This document shows positions 34,751-43,482 of a stretch of DNA of 64,000 bases, one piece after another. The translations under genes and the position numbers were made by a program. This stretch comes from an uncultured bacterium. Its GTDB lineage: Bacteria; Bacillota; Clostridia; Oscillospirales; Oscillospiraceae. Numbering within the stretch: the first letter of the stretch is position 1; each line of letters begins with the position of its first letter. The notes under the pieces are model-generated. The model searched no databases and was not told where the DNA came from. It saw nothing but the letters and a program-made list of their open reading frames with translations. Location: positions 1-64,000 of the forward strand of contig CAMCCC010000003.1 of assembly GCA_945873205.1 (NCBI GenBank), written 5' to 3'.

Positions 34751-36991
34751 TCATGAAAAGTTCTTCTTGAATTCCTCTATCAGCCGGCGCAGCTGCTGGA
34801 TCTGGTCCTTATCCAGCTTTGCCCCGCCCTCGATCACCTGGCACAGGTCCGATGCCTGCTCATAGGCGTAAGCGGTCAGGCCCCGCTCGAATTCCGGCAC
34901 CCTCTCGGTGTCCAGGTCATCCATATAGCCCTCGTTGGCGGCAAAGATAGCCACCACCTGCTCCGCCACGGTTTTGGGGTCGTAGCGTTTCTGCTTCAGA
35001 AGCTCGGTCAGCTTGCGGCCCCGGTTCAGGGCGTCTCTGGTGGCCTTATCCAGGTCAGAGCCGAACTGGGCAAAGCTCTCCAGCTCCCGGTGCTGGGCCA
35101 GGTCCATACGCAGCCGGGAAGCAAACTGCTTCATGGCCTTGGGCTGGGCCGCGCCGCCTACGCGGCTGACGGAAAGGCCCGCGTTGATGGCCGGGCGCAC
35201 ACCGGCGTTGAACAGGCCCTCCTCCAGGAAGATCTGTCCGTCGGTGATGGAAATCACGTTGGTAGGTATGTAGGCGGAAATGTCCCCCGCCTGGGTCTCC
35301 ACGATGGGCAGGGCAGTCATGCTGCCGCCGCCGTTTTCATCGTTGAGGCAAGCCGCCCGCTCCAGCAATCTGGAGTGCAGGTAGAACACGTCGCCGGGAT
35401 AGGCCTCCCGCCCGGGCGGGCGGTGCAGCAGCAAACTCAGCTCACGATAGGCCACTGCGTGGCGGGACAGGTCGTCATAAACGATCAGAACGTGCTTGCC
35501 CTGATACATCAGGTACTCGCCCATGGCGGCGCCGGTGTAGGGCGCGATGTACAGCATGGGCGCCGGGTCGGAGGCCTTGGCGCTGACCACGATGCTGTAG
35601 TCCATGGCGCCCAGTTCCCGCAGCTTGGCGACGATGCCCGCCACGGTGGACTCCTTCTGCCCTATGGCCACATAGATGCAGATCACGTCCTTGCCCTTCT
35701 GGTTGATAATGGTGTCAACGGCGATGGAGGTCTTGCCTGTCTTTCGGTCGCCGATGATCAGCTCACGCTGGCCCCGGCCGATAGGCACCAGGGCGTCGAT
35801 GGCCTTGATGCCGGTCTGCAGCGGCACCGTCACCGGCTTTCTGGCGATGATGCCGGGGGCCGGGCTCTCCACAGGTCTGGTGTGGGTGGTCAGCAGCGCG
35901 CCGCGGCCGTCCACCGGGCGGCCCAGGCCGTCTACCACGCGGCCGATCAGCTCCTCGCCCACCGGCACCTCCATCACCTTCCCGGTGCGGCGTACCTGGG
36001 CGCCCTCGTGCAGTTCCTCATAGCTGCCCAGCAGCACGGCGCTGACGGTATTCTTCTCAATGTCCATCACCATGCCCCGCAGGCCGCCGTCGAACTGCAG
36101 CATCTCGCCTGCCATTACATCGGACAGGCCGGCAATGCGGCAGATGCCATCCGCCAGACTGAGTACCACGCCGGTCTGGAAGCAGCCCGGCTCTTTGTCC
36201 GCCGCGGCCAGCTTCTCCTGGAAGTAGACCGCCAGGTCCTCGCCGGTGTCCTCCTGGCTCTCCAGCTCCTGACCCAGCCGGTCCAGCATATAGGAAAGGC
36301 TCCCGTCATACACCGTGTCGCCCAGCTGCAGGCGCAGTCCTCCGATCAGGCTTTCCTCTGTTCTTGTTTCAAAGTCCACGGAAGTGCCGGCCTTGCGCTC
36401 CACCAGGGCGCGCACCTGCCCGGCGATCTCCGGGTCAATCTCCTCCGCCCCGGTCAGGGTGGCCTTCAGGCCCTCGCCCCAGCGCAGGCGGGCCCTGTCG
36501 CTGTCGGTCAGCGTCAGCTTCTGCTCCAGGACTTCCAGGAAGCGTTCCGGCATGGCCCTGCGGGCCTGGGCGTAGTCCGCCCCCTTCAGCAGCTCCCCGG
36601 CCTCGGAGAGAATGTCCGCCGCCTCCTCGTCCCTGAGCTGCCCCAGTACCTGGCGCTTCATGCTCAGTGCGTCCTGCCGGGTCTGCTTCCGGCGGCTCTC
36701 CGCCAGCTCCTGCCGGGCCTGGGCGCTCTGGCTGAGACTCTGCGCCGAGCGTTCTCTGGCCTGGCTCACAATCTCCTGGCTTTGGGCCTGGCCCTCCGCC
36801 CGAATATCCTCAAGGGTCTCTGTAATATGCTGTGCGTTCTCCCCCGCCGCCTTTGCCGCGTCCAGGGCGTCACTGATCTGCTGGCGGTTGCCGTTGATCA
36901 TGTTGACAACCATCTTTTTACCGAACTTCACCAGCACAAAGGCCAGTATAGCAAAGTTGATCAGTGCGTAAAAAATATTCCATCCGCCCAA
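34751..36991 (-). CDS. ATP synthase b-delta-alpha fusion protein
   Basis: One unbroken 746-residue frame holds three subunits. Residues 5-25 are a membrane helix and 26-130 an Ala/Gln/Glu-rich helix, as in F0 b. Residues about 140-245 match the delta/OSCP C-terminal domain ([20 protein letters not shown]); its N-terminal six-helix domain is not seen. From about 250 it is a full alpha subunit with Walker A GDRKTGKT (414-421) and the Arg-finger region [12 protein letters not shown] (R610). Start is TTG at 36991 with GGAGGG 9 bases upstream; a stop codon precedes it directly. A separate b gene also exists. Mycobacterial b-delta fusions are known; fusion to alpha is unusual. Confidence 0.92.
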   Translation of the reverse strand: MGGWNIFYALINFAILAFVLVKFGKKMVVNMINGNRQQISDALDAAKAAGENAQHITETLEDIRAEGQAQSQEIVSQARERSAQSLSQSAQARQELAESRRKQTRQDALSMKRQVLGQLRDEEAADILSEAGELLKGADYAQARRAMPERFLEVLEQKLTLTDSDRARLRWGEGLKATLTGAEEIDPEIAGQVRALVERKAGTSVDFETRTEESLIGGLRLQLGDTVYDGSLSYMLDRLGQELESQEDTGEDLAVYFQEKLAAADKEPGCFQTGVVLSLADGICRIAGLSDVMAGEMLQFDGGLRGMVMDIEKNTVSAVLLGSYEELHEGAQVRRTGKVMEVPVGEELIGRVVDGLGRPVDGRGALLTTHTRPVESPAPGIIARKPVTVPLQTGIKAIDALVPIGRGQRELIIGDRKTGKTSIAVDTIINQKGKDVICIYVAIGQKESTVAGIVAKLRELGAMDYSIVVSAKASDPAPMLYIAPYTGAAMGEYLMYQGKHVLIVYDDLSRHAVAYRELSLLLHRPPGREAYPGDVFYLHSRLLERAACLNDENGGGSMTALPIVETQAGDISAYIPTNVISITDGQIFLEEGLFNAGVRPAINAGLSVSRVGGAAQPKAMKQFASRLRMDLAQHRELESFAQFGSDLDKATRDALNRGRKLTELLKQKRYDPKTVAEQVVAIFAANEGYMDDLDTERVPEFERGLTAYAYEQASDLCQVIEGGAKLDKDQIQQLRRLIEEFKKNFS

Positions 36992-37031
36992 CTACAGTCA
37001 CCCTCCTTCCTGTATTTTTTGATTTTTCCGC

Positions 37032-37451
37032 TCATTGGCTGAGCCGGTCTGCCAGGGTTCTGGCCAGTTCGTGGCGCCGCTGCTCCAGGCTTCGGCTGCT
37101 GGCGGCACGCAGGCTCTCCGTGTCCTCTGCCGCCTGGGCCATGGCCGCCTGGGCTTCCTGCTCGATCTGCTTTTCGGCCGTCTGCCATTCCTCCCCGGCC
37201 TGGGCCTGGGTCCGGGCCGCAATATCCTGGGCCTGCTTCAGACCGGCAAGGCGCTGCTGCCGGGCTTCTTCCTGGGCCTGGGCCTGCTGCTCTTGGGCAA
37301 GGCTCTCCTGCCGGAAGCTCTCGTCCATGCGGCTCTGCCGCTCCTCGCGGAAGCGGATCACCGGCTTGAACAGCAGCTTGTTCAGCAAAAACATCAGCAC
37401 GAAAAAGCTCAGGACAGTCAGCAGCAATTCAGATATGTTGATGCTGAGCAT
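37032..37451 (-). CDS. atpF: ATP synthase b subunit (separate, b'-like)
   Basis: A 139-residue peripheral stalk subunit. N-terminal membrane helix (about 8-27, LLLTVLSFFVLMFLLNKLLF), then KPVIRFREER and a long Gln/Ala/Glu-rich coiled coil. Since the next gene brings a second b domain, this one probably pairs with it as a heterodimer, as b and b' do in cyanobacteria and chloroplasts (inference). It lies 40 bases before the fusion gene and 28 bases after atpE. Confidence 0.9.
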   Translation of the reverse strand: MLSINISELLLTVLSFFVLMFLLNKLLFKPVIRFREERQSRMDESFRQESLAQEQQAQAQEEARQQRLAGLKQAQDIAARTQAQAGEEWQTAEKQIEQEAQAAMAQAAEDTESLRAASSRSLEQRRHELARTLADRLSQ

Positions 37452-37479
37452 CTCTGCTCCCTCCTTAAACCCTCTCTGT

Positions 37480-37707
37480 TCAGATCTTTGCCACCAGCAT
37501 AAAGGCGATCAGCAAGCCGTAAATGGTCAGTGCCTCCATCAGGCCCAGGGACAGGATCAGGGAAGAACGGATGTCCTTCGCCATCTCAGGCTGCCGGGCC
37601 ATAGCCTCCATTGCCTTGGAAGCGGCCAAGCCCTGGCCGATGCCGGGGCCCAGTGTGCTCAGCGCGATGGCCAGTGCGGCCGCGATTGCAATAATTCCAG
37701 AACTCAT
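37480..37707 (-). CDS. atpE: ATP synthase c subunit
   Basis: A 75-residue hairpin of two membrane helices joined by the RQPE loop. The ion-binding Glu is in [10 protein letters not shown]. Helix 1 has GPGIGQG, whose Gln is part of the Na+ signature known from Ilyobacter, but the Ser/Thr expected right after the Glu is Ala here. H+ use is thus likelier, without certainty. The start at ATG 37707 has GGAGG 8 bases upstream; an ATG at 37722 overlaps that RBS. Confidence 0.94.
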   Translation of the reverse strand: MSSGIIAIAAALAIALSTLGPGIGQGLAASKAMEAMARQPEMAKDIRSSLILSLGLMEALTIYGLLIAFMLVAKI

Positions 37708-37862
37708 TTTATTTTCCTCCATTAACTATATGTTTTAATTATGTATGTAAATGCTGTTTTAAGACGCTGTAAAGCCGCTGCAAATGCAACTGATGTATGC
37801 ATATTTATTTGCATTTTTTCGTGCAAACCGAATGTTTATTCGTGGTTGTCCCCCACCCGGCT

Positions 37863-38528
37863 TCACTCTTCCTCCGCTGCTTCCGCTATGTAAATGCTCA
37901 GCAGCATGGTGAACACCAGGGCCTGGATCAGGCAGAACAGCAGGCTCAGCACGTTCATCACCAGTGGCACCAGGATGGGGAAGATGCCGTAGAGCTGCTC
38001 CGTGACCATTTCCTCGCCGAACAGGTTGCCGAACAGACGCAGCGCCAGAGAGAAGGGCCGCACGAAGGTTTCCACCAGGGTCAGCGGCAGCAGCACGCTG
38101 AGGAAGGACTTGAGATAGCCCTTGACGCCCCGCTCCTTGATGCCCACCGTATGGGTGGTGAAAAAGCCGATGATCGCCAGGCCCGCTGTGACGGACAGGC
38201 TGGCCGTGGGTACGGAAAAGCCCTTGATATGCCCCGCGCCCGGCAGCAGTCCCGAGTAGTTGCAAACGATGATAAAAATGAATAAGGTGGCCATGATCGG
38301 GAAATACTTTTTCCCCAGCTTCGGCCCCAGAATTCCTTCATAATAGCCCTGCAATTTACTCACGGCCATCTCCGCCAGGTTCTGCAGCGGCCCGGGCACA
38401 TCCTTCATGTTCCGCGTGGCCAGCCAGCTCAGCAGCGCCAGCAGCGCGATGATCACCCACATGGTCACCAGCACACCCGTGATCTCAACCGGGCCAATGG
38501 ATATCAATACATCTGATGAATGTTCCAT
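37863..38528 (-). CDS. atpB: ATP synthase a subunit
   Basis: A 221-residue membrane subunit that forms the ion half-channels against the c-ring. The essential Arg lies in RPFSLALRLFGNLFGEEM; the C-terminal helix LFCLIQALVFTMLLSIYIAEA is typical. First gene of the operon (a, c, b, b-delta-alpha, gamma, beta, epsilon). The start at 38528 is set by GGAGGTGA 5 bases upstream; an in-frame start at 38600 lacks an RBS. No atpI is seen upstream. Confidence 0.95.
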   Translation of the reverse strand: MEHSSDVLISIGPVEITGVLVTMWVIIALLALLSWLATRNMKDVPGPLQNLAEMAVSKLQGYYEGILGPKLGKKYFPIMATLFIFIIVCNYSGLLPGAGHIKGFSVPTASLSVTAGLAIIGFFTTHTVGIKERGVKGYLKSFLSVLLPLTLVETFVRPFSLALRLFGNLFGEEMVTEQLYGIFPILVPLVMNVLSLLFCLIQALVFTMLLSIYIAEAAEEE

Positions 38529-38664
38529 TTTTTCACCTCCGTCGGCTTCCCGCCTCACGTTTTTCTTGTTTTGCGGCATGTTTTCTGCATTTTCGGGCAC
38601 TTTTCGCTTGTTTTTCCCTCAAGCCCCGACTGGCGTACCGGCCGGGCCACACTGCCGCGCCATT

Positions 38665-38694
38665 ACTATAGCATTATCGGTATTGGATTGTAAA
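38665..38694 (-). promoter_or_regulatory. Candidate promoter of the ATP synthase operon
   Basis: On the minus strand, -35 TTTACA (38694-38689), an 18-nt spacer and -10 TATAGT (38670-38665), giving a leader of about 130 nt. The A-rich tract lies just upstream and may act as an UP element. Confidence 0.65.
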
Positions 38695-38892
38695 GTACTT
38701 GTTTAATTTCTTGTGAACCTTGTGAACTTTTTGTCCATTTTTTCTGAACTTTTCTTTGCAATTTTGTTTGTTTTTGTTATGGTTTTTTAGGAAATTTTGT
38801 GCATTTTTTACTGTTCTACTCTCGGTAGAGTCAGATTCTACCGGGAGATGCAGCTCTTTCATGGGCAATAGAGCGCTTTCCCGCTTAGTAGT

Positions 38893-38921
38893 TTGCGATT
38901 TTTCTACAGCGGGTTTATGAT
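38893..38921 (+). promoter_or_regulatory. Candidate promoter of degV
   Basis: -35 TTGCGA (38893-38898), a 17-nt spacer and -10 TATGAT (38916-38921). Confidence 0.6.
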
Positions 38922-38976
38922 AAAGACGCGCGGGATACTGCACAGCACATCTGCCCCGGGCAAAGGAGAAATCAAT

Positions 38977-39837
38977 ATGATAAAACTTTTCACCGACACC
39001 TCTGCCAATCTGCCCCTCCGCCTGATTCGCAAGCACAACATCCAGGTAATTCCCTACGAGTACACGGTGGATGGTGTCACAGCCGAGTATTCCGCGGAGA
39101 CGGATTTTGACGGTCCGGCCTTTTACAACGCCATGCGTGCCGGCGCCGATATAAAGACCTGCCTGATCAACATGGGCAAATTCCACGAGGCCTTTGAGCC
39201 GGAGCTGGAAGCCGGGAATGATATAATATACGTGGGAATGTCCGGCGGTATCAGCAGTACCGCCAGTGTGGCCGCCATTGCTGCCGGGGAAATGCAGGAG
39301 CGCTATCCCCAGCGGAAGATTCTGTCTTTCGATACTTATGCAGCCTCTCTGGGCGAGGGACTCATGGTCCTCCGTGCGGCAGAGATGATCGAACAGGGAG
39401 AGACTTTTGAAGCTGTCAGCCAGATGCTATATAATATGCGGCCCAACATGTGCCAATACTTCACAGTGGACGATCTGAAATACCTCCGCAAGGGCGGTCG
39501 CATCACCGGCGCGGCGGCAGTGATCGGCAGCGTGCTGCACATCAAGCCTATCCTGCAGGGGGATGACAGCGGCCATATTGTCCTTTGCGGCAAGGTGAGA
39601 GGCCGGAAGAATGCGCTGAAGCAGCTGGCAGAAAAGTATGACGAGCTTTGCGCCGACAAGAACGGCCAGATCGGCATCGCCCATGCGGACGACGAGGAGG
39701 GCACCGCCTATCTGATCGAGAAGCTGCGGGAAAAGGGCTTCGCCGGGGAGTGCCTGACGGTATGCTATGAGCCGGTGACCGGCTCCCATGTGGGGCCCGG
39801 CACCATCGCCCTGTTCTACCCCGGTATTCACAAGTGA
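38977..39837 (+). CDS. DegV family fatty-acid-binding protein
   Basis: A 286-residue two-domain DegV protein, the FakB-type fold that presents a bound fatty acid to the kinase FakA. Seen: N-terminal LFTDTSANLP, VGMSGGISSTASVA, the DTYAASLGEGLMVLRAAE stretch, DLKYLRKGGRI and the C-terminal GSHVGPGTIALFY. No fakA/DAK-type kinase is adjacent. AAAGGAG precedes the start at 38977; an upstream frame to 38893 starts in the promoter. Confidence 0.92.
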   Translation: MIKLFTDTSANLPLRLIRKHNIQVIPYEYTVDGVTAEYSAETDFDGPAFYNAMRAGADIKTCLINMGKFHEAFEPELEAGNDIIYVGMSGGISSTASVAAIAAGEMQERYPQRKILSFDTYAASLGEGLMVLRAAEMIEQGETFEAVSQMLYNMRPNMCQYFTVDDLKYLRKGGRITGAAAVIGSVLHIKPILQGDDSGHIVLCGKVRGRKNALKQLAEKYDELCADKNGQIGIAHADDEEGTAYLIEKLREKGFAGECLTVCYEPVTGSHVGPGTIALFYPGIHK

Positions 39838-39861
39838 ACACCTGAAAAACGGAATCAAAGT

Positions 39862-39898
39862 CAATTATCCCGGCACCGTTATGGTGCCGGGATTTTAC
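39862..39898. terminator. Bidirectional terminator degV / hpf
   Basis: AATCCCGGCACC / GGTGCCGGGATT type hairpin (from TATCCCGGCACC to GGTGCCGGGATTTT) between convergent genes, with T/A runs on the outer sides. Confidence 0.87.
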
Positions 39899-39956
39899 AT
39901 GGTCTTCTATTTACATTTGGGGATCGTTGCGCCCATTCACGGCGCATGATAAGCGA

Positions 39957-40505
39957 TCAGTCATCCAGACCGTCATCACAGATGAGGCCGTAGCCACCAT
40001 GGCGGCGCTTATAGACCACGGAGATTGCGTCGTCCGAGTCGGTATTCTTAAAGACGAAGAACTCATGCCCCAGCAGGTTCATCTGGAGGATGGCCTCCTC
40101 GGGAGACATGGGCTTGATGGAAAAGCGCTTGTTGCGGACGATCTTGAATTCTTCCTCCGCCTCGTCCTCAGCGGGGGCATAGGCAGGCACGGCCGCACGC
40201 TCCAGCGCCCCTTCCCTGAGCCGTTTCTCAAGGCGGGTCTTGTTCCGGCGGATCTGGCGCTCAATGGCCGCCACGCCGGAGTCCACAGAAGCATACATGT
40301 CGTTCGTAAGTTCGCTTGCCCGGTAGAACATACCGTTGTCACGAATGGTGATCTCCGCCAGGAAACGGCCCCGCTCCAGACTGAAGGTGACATAGGCATC
40401 GGCCTCGCCCTTAAAGAGCTTGTCCAGCTTGCCAATCTTCTTCATGGCATAGGCCCGCAGGTCCTCAGAAGAATCCATCCTTTTCTCGGTGAAAGTGAAC
40501 TTCAT
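39957..40505 (-). CDS. hpf: Long-form ribosome hibernation promoting factor (HPF/RaiA)
   Basis: Binds the 30S decoding region and dimerises ribosomes into 100S particles in stationary phase. It has 182 residues: N-terminal HPF domain (KFTFTEKRMD to about residue 95), a Pro/Ala/Glu linker and the C-terminal dimerisation domain (RNKRFSIKPMSPEEAILQMNLLGHEFFVF). Start at ATG 40505 with AAAGGAG 9 bases upstream; a TTG at 40514 overlaps it. An extended -10 (TGCTATGAT, TATGAT at 40573-40568) lies about 65 bases upstream. Confidence 0.95.
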   Translation of the reverse strand: MKFTFTEKRMDSSEDLRAYAMKKIGKLDKLFKGEADAYVTFSLERGRFLAEITIRDNGMFYRASELTNDMYASVDSGVAAIERQIRRNKTRLEKRLREGALERAAVPAYAPAEDEAEEEFKIVRNKRFSIKPMSPEEAILQMNLLGHEFFVFKNTDSDDAISVVYKRRHGGYGLICDDGLDD

Positions 40506-40664
40506 TTGTGCCAACTCCTTTCAAATGTGCCTTTCAAAAGCCATGGGCTTGGCTTTTATCTGGTTCTATCATAGCACATTTTGCCAGAAATTAGAAGTGC
40601 CTTCCCGCACATTTATCATAATTGTAACAATTCACGGACTTGGATGGTTACTATTCACAAAGTT

Positions 40665-42473
40665 TCAGTCCAGAATGATCTCGCAATCCAGCAACGCGTT
40701 CTGGAGGGTGTCAATCTGCTGCTCGGTAAGGGGGTTGCCGCCCAGATAAAGGGTTTTCAGGGTCTTGAGGTTCATAAGCGCCAGCTCGGAGCTGATGCTG
40801 TTGTTGCTCAGATCCAGCACCTCGATCCCGGTGAGGGAGGCCAGCGGGGTGATATCCTCAATCAGATTGCCGGAGAGGTTCAGCTCCCGGAGGGTATGGC
40901 GGCTGTCGGTCAGCTGGAGAATATAGAGGTTGCTGATGCTGTTGCGGGAAAGATTCAGCTTTTCCAGGGAAGGGAGCTTCGCCAGGCCGGCAATATCCGA
41001 AATGCCGCGGCCGGAGAGGTCCAGCTCTGTGGCAGTGCTGAGCACCTGTTGGCCGTCAATATCGATACTGTAGGCCAGTTGGGAGCGGCTGATGTTGCAG
41101 GTAGCCAGCTTTTGCTGGAGGGCGTCCACCGCCTCGCCGGTAAGGGCCTCGTTATCCTCCAGGTTCAGACTGGTCAGCAGGGTAAGATTTTTCAGGTAGT
41201 CCATGTCCTCATCGGTAAGGCCGGTGCCGCTGAGGCCCAGCACCTCCAAGCTTTTCACCTTCCGCAGGCCGGAAAAGTCCCGGATGGGATTGTTGTCCAG
41301 ATACAGCTCCTTCAGGCCGTTCATCATGCTGAGAGGGGCGGTGCTGTTGATGGCGTTGCCGGAAGCGTCCACATAGGTGAGGCGTGCAATGCCCATGAGG
41401 GGGCGCAGGTCCGTGACCTGGTTGCCGGAAATGTCCAGCCATTCCAGCAGGGGCAGGTTCATCAGCGTGCTGAGGTCGCTGATTTGGTTATCGGACAGGT
41501 TCAGCTTCACCAGCTGCTGGCAGGCGGAGAGGGCGGAAATATCCCGCAGGCCCATGCCGCTGAGGTCCAGCTCGGTCACGTCGGCCTTGAAGGTAACGCC
41601 GCCAAAGCTGATATCCTGATCCTTATCCTCGGAAGCGTCGGTATGGATGGCGCAGTTGGGCAGGGACTTGGAAAGGGCCTCCAGCTGGGCGGGGCTGATG
41701 TCGACGCCTTTCAGGCTGAGGCTGGTCAGGTTGGGCAGGCAGCACAGGGCGCTGAGATCCGTAACCGGGTTGTTGTCCAGATACAGGGTGCGCAGGCCGG
41801 TCAGGGAAGCCAGGGGCATCAGGTCCTGAATGTTGTTGTCGCTGAGATTCAAGGTCACCAGGCCGCCCATATTGGACAGGGCGGTGATATTGCTGATGCT
41901 GTTGCCGGCCAGGGAAAGACTGTCCAGCGAATAGAGCTGGCTGATCTCGGTAAAGACGGTATCGGTCAGGCCCATTTTATCCAGCACCAGGCTGGTAGTG
42001 GTAGCGGGATATTTTTTGCCGGCAATGGTGACGGTCTCGGCCTCGGCCAGAAGCCGGCGGCGGCTGTCAATGGCGGAGATACGGGTGGAGATCTCCGGGT
42101 CGGAGGTGTTCATGCTGCGGAGAATTTCCAGGGCCTTGGTGTAGTTGCCCTGGTTCTCATAGCAATCCACCATCAGCAGCAGGCAGTCCTCCGAGCGGTC
42201 GATGGACGCCGCCTTCCGCAAAGCGGCAAGGGCGCTGTCATAATCGCAGGTCTCATAGCTGCGGCGGGCCTGGGTCAGGTAATCGTTATAGCTTTTCATT
42301 TCCGACACGCTGCGCAGCACCACAGCCACCGCAATAATGAGCAATGCCGTGGCCGCCGTGGCCAGCATATAGAGTACCCTCCTGCGGCGGCGGCGCTGTT
42401 CCGCCTCGCTCAGCGGCTCCGCCTTCTGCTGCTGTGCCGCCCGGGGACGGCGCAGGTCTGATCTGGTTTTCAT
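40665..42473 (-). CDS. Single-pass membrane protein with TPR-like and leucine-rich repeats
   Basis: A 602-residue protein. An Arg-rich cytoplasmic N-terminus is followed by one membrane helix (33-53), a TPR-like helical part (58-130, YETCDYDSALAALRKAASI) and then about 18 LRRs of the internalin/SDS22 type (repeats such as LDLSGMGLRDISALSACQQL). The LRR array should lie outside the cell and mediate protein contacts. No sortase motif or catalytic domain. It overlaps the preceding gene by 4 bases (ATGA), so the two are coupled. Function unknown. Confidence 0.85.
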   Translation of the reverse strand: MKTRSDLRRPRAAQQQKAEPLSEAEQRRRRRRVLYMLATAATALLIIAVAVVLRSVSEMKSYNDYLTQARRSYETCDYDSALAALRKAASIDRSEDCLLLMVDCYENQGNYTKALEILRSMNTSDPEISTRISAIDSRRRLLAEAETVTIAGKKYPATTTSLVLDKMGLTDTVFTEISQLYSLDSLSLAGNSISNITALSNMGGLVTLNLSDNNIQDLMPLASLTGLRTLYLDNNPVTDLSALCCLPNLTSLSLKGVDISPAQLEALSKSLPNCAIHTDASEDKDQDISFGGVTFKADVTELDLSGMGLRDISALSACQQLVKLNLSDNQISDLSTLMNLPLLEWLDISGNQVTDLRPLMGIARLTYVDASGNAINSTAPLSMMNGLKELYLDNNPIRDFSGLRKVKSLEVLGLSGTGLTDEDMDYLKNLTLLTSLNLEDNEALTGEAVDALQQKLATCNISRSQLAYSIDIDGQQVLSTATELDLSGRGISDIAGLAKLPSLEKLNLSRNSISNLYILQLTDSRHTLRELNLSGNLIEDITPLASLTGIEVLDLSNNSISSELALMNLKTLKTLYLGGNPLTEQQIDTLQNALLDCEIILD

Positions 42474-43180
42474 GGATTCTCTCCCGCGGGTGTTTCTTCT
42501 TCCGCTGCCGGAGCGGGGGCGGGGGCGGGGGCGGCAGCAGGTTCATCCGCCTTGGGCGGGACCACCACCGGGTCCTTGATCTTGGGCAGGTCTGCCGGCT
42601 GGGCAGGCGTTTTCTTTTTCAGTCCCATGCCCACGCAGAACAGGGAGATCATCACACAGAGGACGGAAAGCTCCTGCATGCCATAGGCAAAGGTCATGGG
42701 ATTGGCCGTATCGTTCAGCTTTGCCACGTCCTCAATGCAGACATGGTAAAGGAAGGGCAGACCGAACAGAGGCGGCAGCAGCCACTTGGTCCGAATCAGG
42801 CCAAAAACGGTGCCGGTATAGATGACGGCCACGGCCAGATACAGCAGGATGCAAAGGGCAGTGTGCACCCAGTTGCCAAAGCCAAAGGACTTGATCACAA
42901 AAAAGGCCACGCCCAGCAGCACCGGGACAGAGGAGAGGAAAAAGCCCCGCCTGCCCAGGAAAAACACGCAGAGGGCAAAGAGGACATTGCAGCAGAGGGG
43001 CAGCAGGATCTGGGTATTGCGGAAAAACACATCCCCCCACATCCCCCACACGCCGATGAGCCGGCAGATGGCCGAAACCAGCATGAAGATAATGGCAAGC
43101 TGCGCCCAGATGCTGTCCCGCTCAAGACAGAAGCGGGCTCTGGGTTTTTTTGTTTTTTCTTTTCCAGTGTTTTCTGCCAT
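42470..43180 (-). CDS. Polytopic membrane protein with Pro/Ala-rich tail, partner of the LRR protein
   Basis: A 236-residue protein with a Lys/Arg-rich N-terminus, about six hydrophobic segments between residues 26 and 190, and a low-complexity cytoplasmic or exposed tail (PPKADEPAAAPAPAPAPA). No known family recognised. First gene of a two-gene operon. Start at 43180 preferred (AGGACGGTGA just upstream); an ATG at 43201 has no RBS. Confidence 0.75.
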   Translation of the reverse strand: MAENTGKEKTKKPRARFCLERDSIWAQLAIIFMLVSAICRLIGVWGMWGDVFFRNTQILLPLCCNVLFALCVFFLGRRGFFLSSVPVLLGVAFFVIKSFGFGNWVHTALCILLYLAVAVIYTGTVFGLIRTKWLLPPLFGLPFLYHVCIEDVAKLNDTANPMTFAYGMQELSVLCVMISLFCVGMGLKKKTPAQPADLPKIKDPVVVPPKADEPAAAPAPAPAPAAEEETPAGENP

Positions 43181-43216
43181 GGGGTTCACCGTCCTGATCA
43201 TTCAAAAATTAGATAT

Positions 43217-43245
43217 AGTATACCACAGTTCGCCCTTATAATCAA
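43217..43245 (-). promoter_or_regulatory. Promoter of the membrane protein/LRR operon
   Basis: On the minus strand, -35 TTGATT (43245-43240), a 17-nt spacer and -10 TATACT (43222-43217). Confidence 0.7.
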
Positions 43246-43417
43246 GCAGGGGCACAATGGCCGCCCCTACGGTTCTGAGGAAAGACAGTGGAGGACGAAC
43301 CTCTCAGTCTTTTGCTTTGCAAAAGACAGCTCCCCTTGAGAAGGGGAGCCAGGAGTCAGCATTCCCGGGCTCGCCGCTTTGGAAAGGGGAACCTTGGGGG
43401 GCAAAAAGGCAATAAAA

Positions 43418-43446
43418 AAGCCAGGAGGGCTTTCGCCCTCCCAGCC
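43418..43446 (-). terminator. Terminator of the LysM protein gene
   Basis: GAGGGC-TTTC-GCCCTC core hairpin extended by partly paired bases, then a T-run on the minus strand. Confidence 0.75.
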
Positions 43447-43482
43447 GGGGGACTAGGGAATGGATTTGTTCGGCTCTATGCC

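Larger units (their letters stand above)
38529..38976. other. Divergent control region atp operon / degV
   Basis: It contains promoters for both sides, a strikingly T-rich tract (about 38700-38815, A-rich on the atp strand) and a 7-bp inverted repeat CGGTAGA-N7-TCTACCG at 38823-38843. No small gene or known riboswitch was recognised. Confidence 0.55.
43181..43482. other. Intergenic region with LRR-operon promoter, repeat and terminator
   Basis: It holds the promoter at 43217-43245, a palindromic repeat CAGTCTTTTGC-GCAAAAGAC with CTCCCCTTGAGAAGGGGAG (43303-43350), and the terminator of the LysM gene (about 43418-43446). No gene is seen. Confidence 0.65.

Noticed and set aside
34751-36991. Fusion caused by a lost stop codon in a pseudogene
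   Set aside because: All three parts keep conserved residues and spacing, the operon around is intact, and no alternative alpha gene is present in the operon. Assembly error remains testable but is not indicated by the frame.
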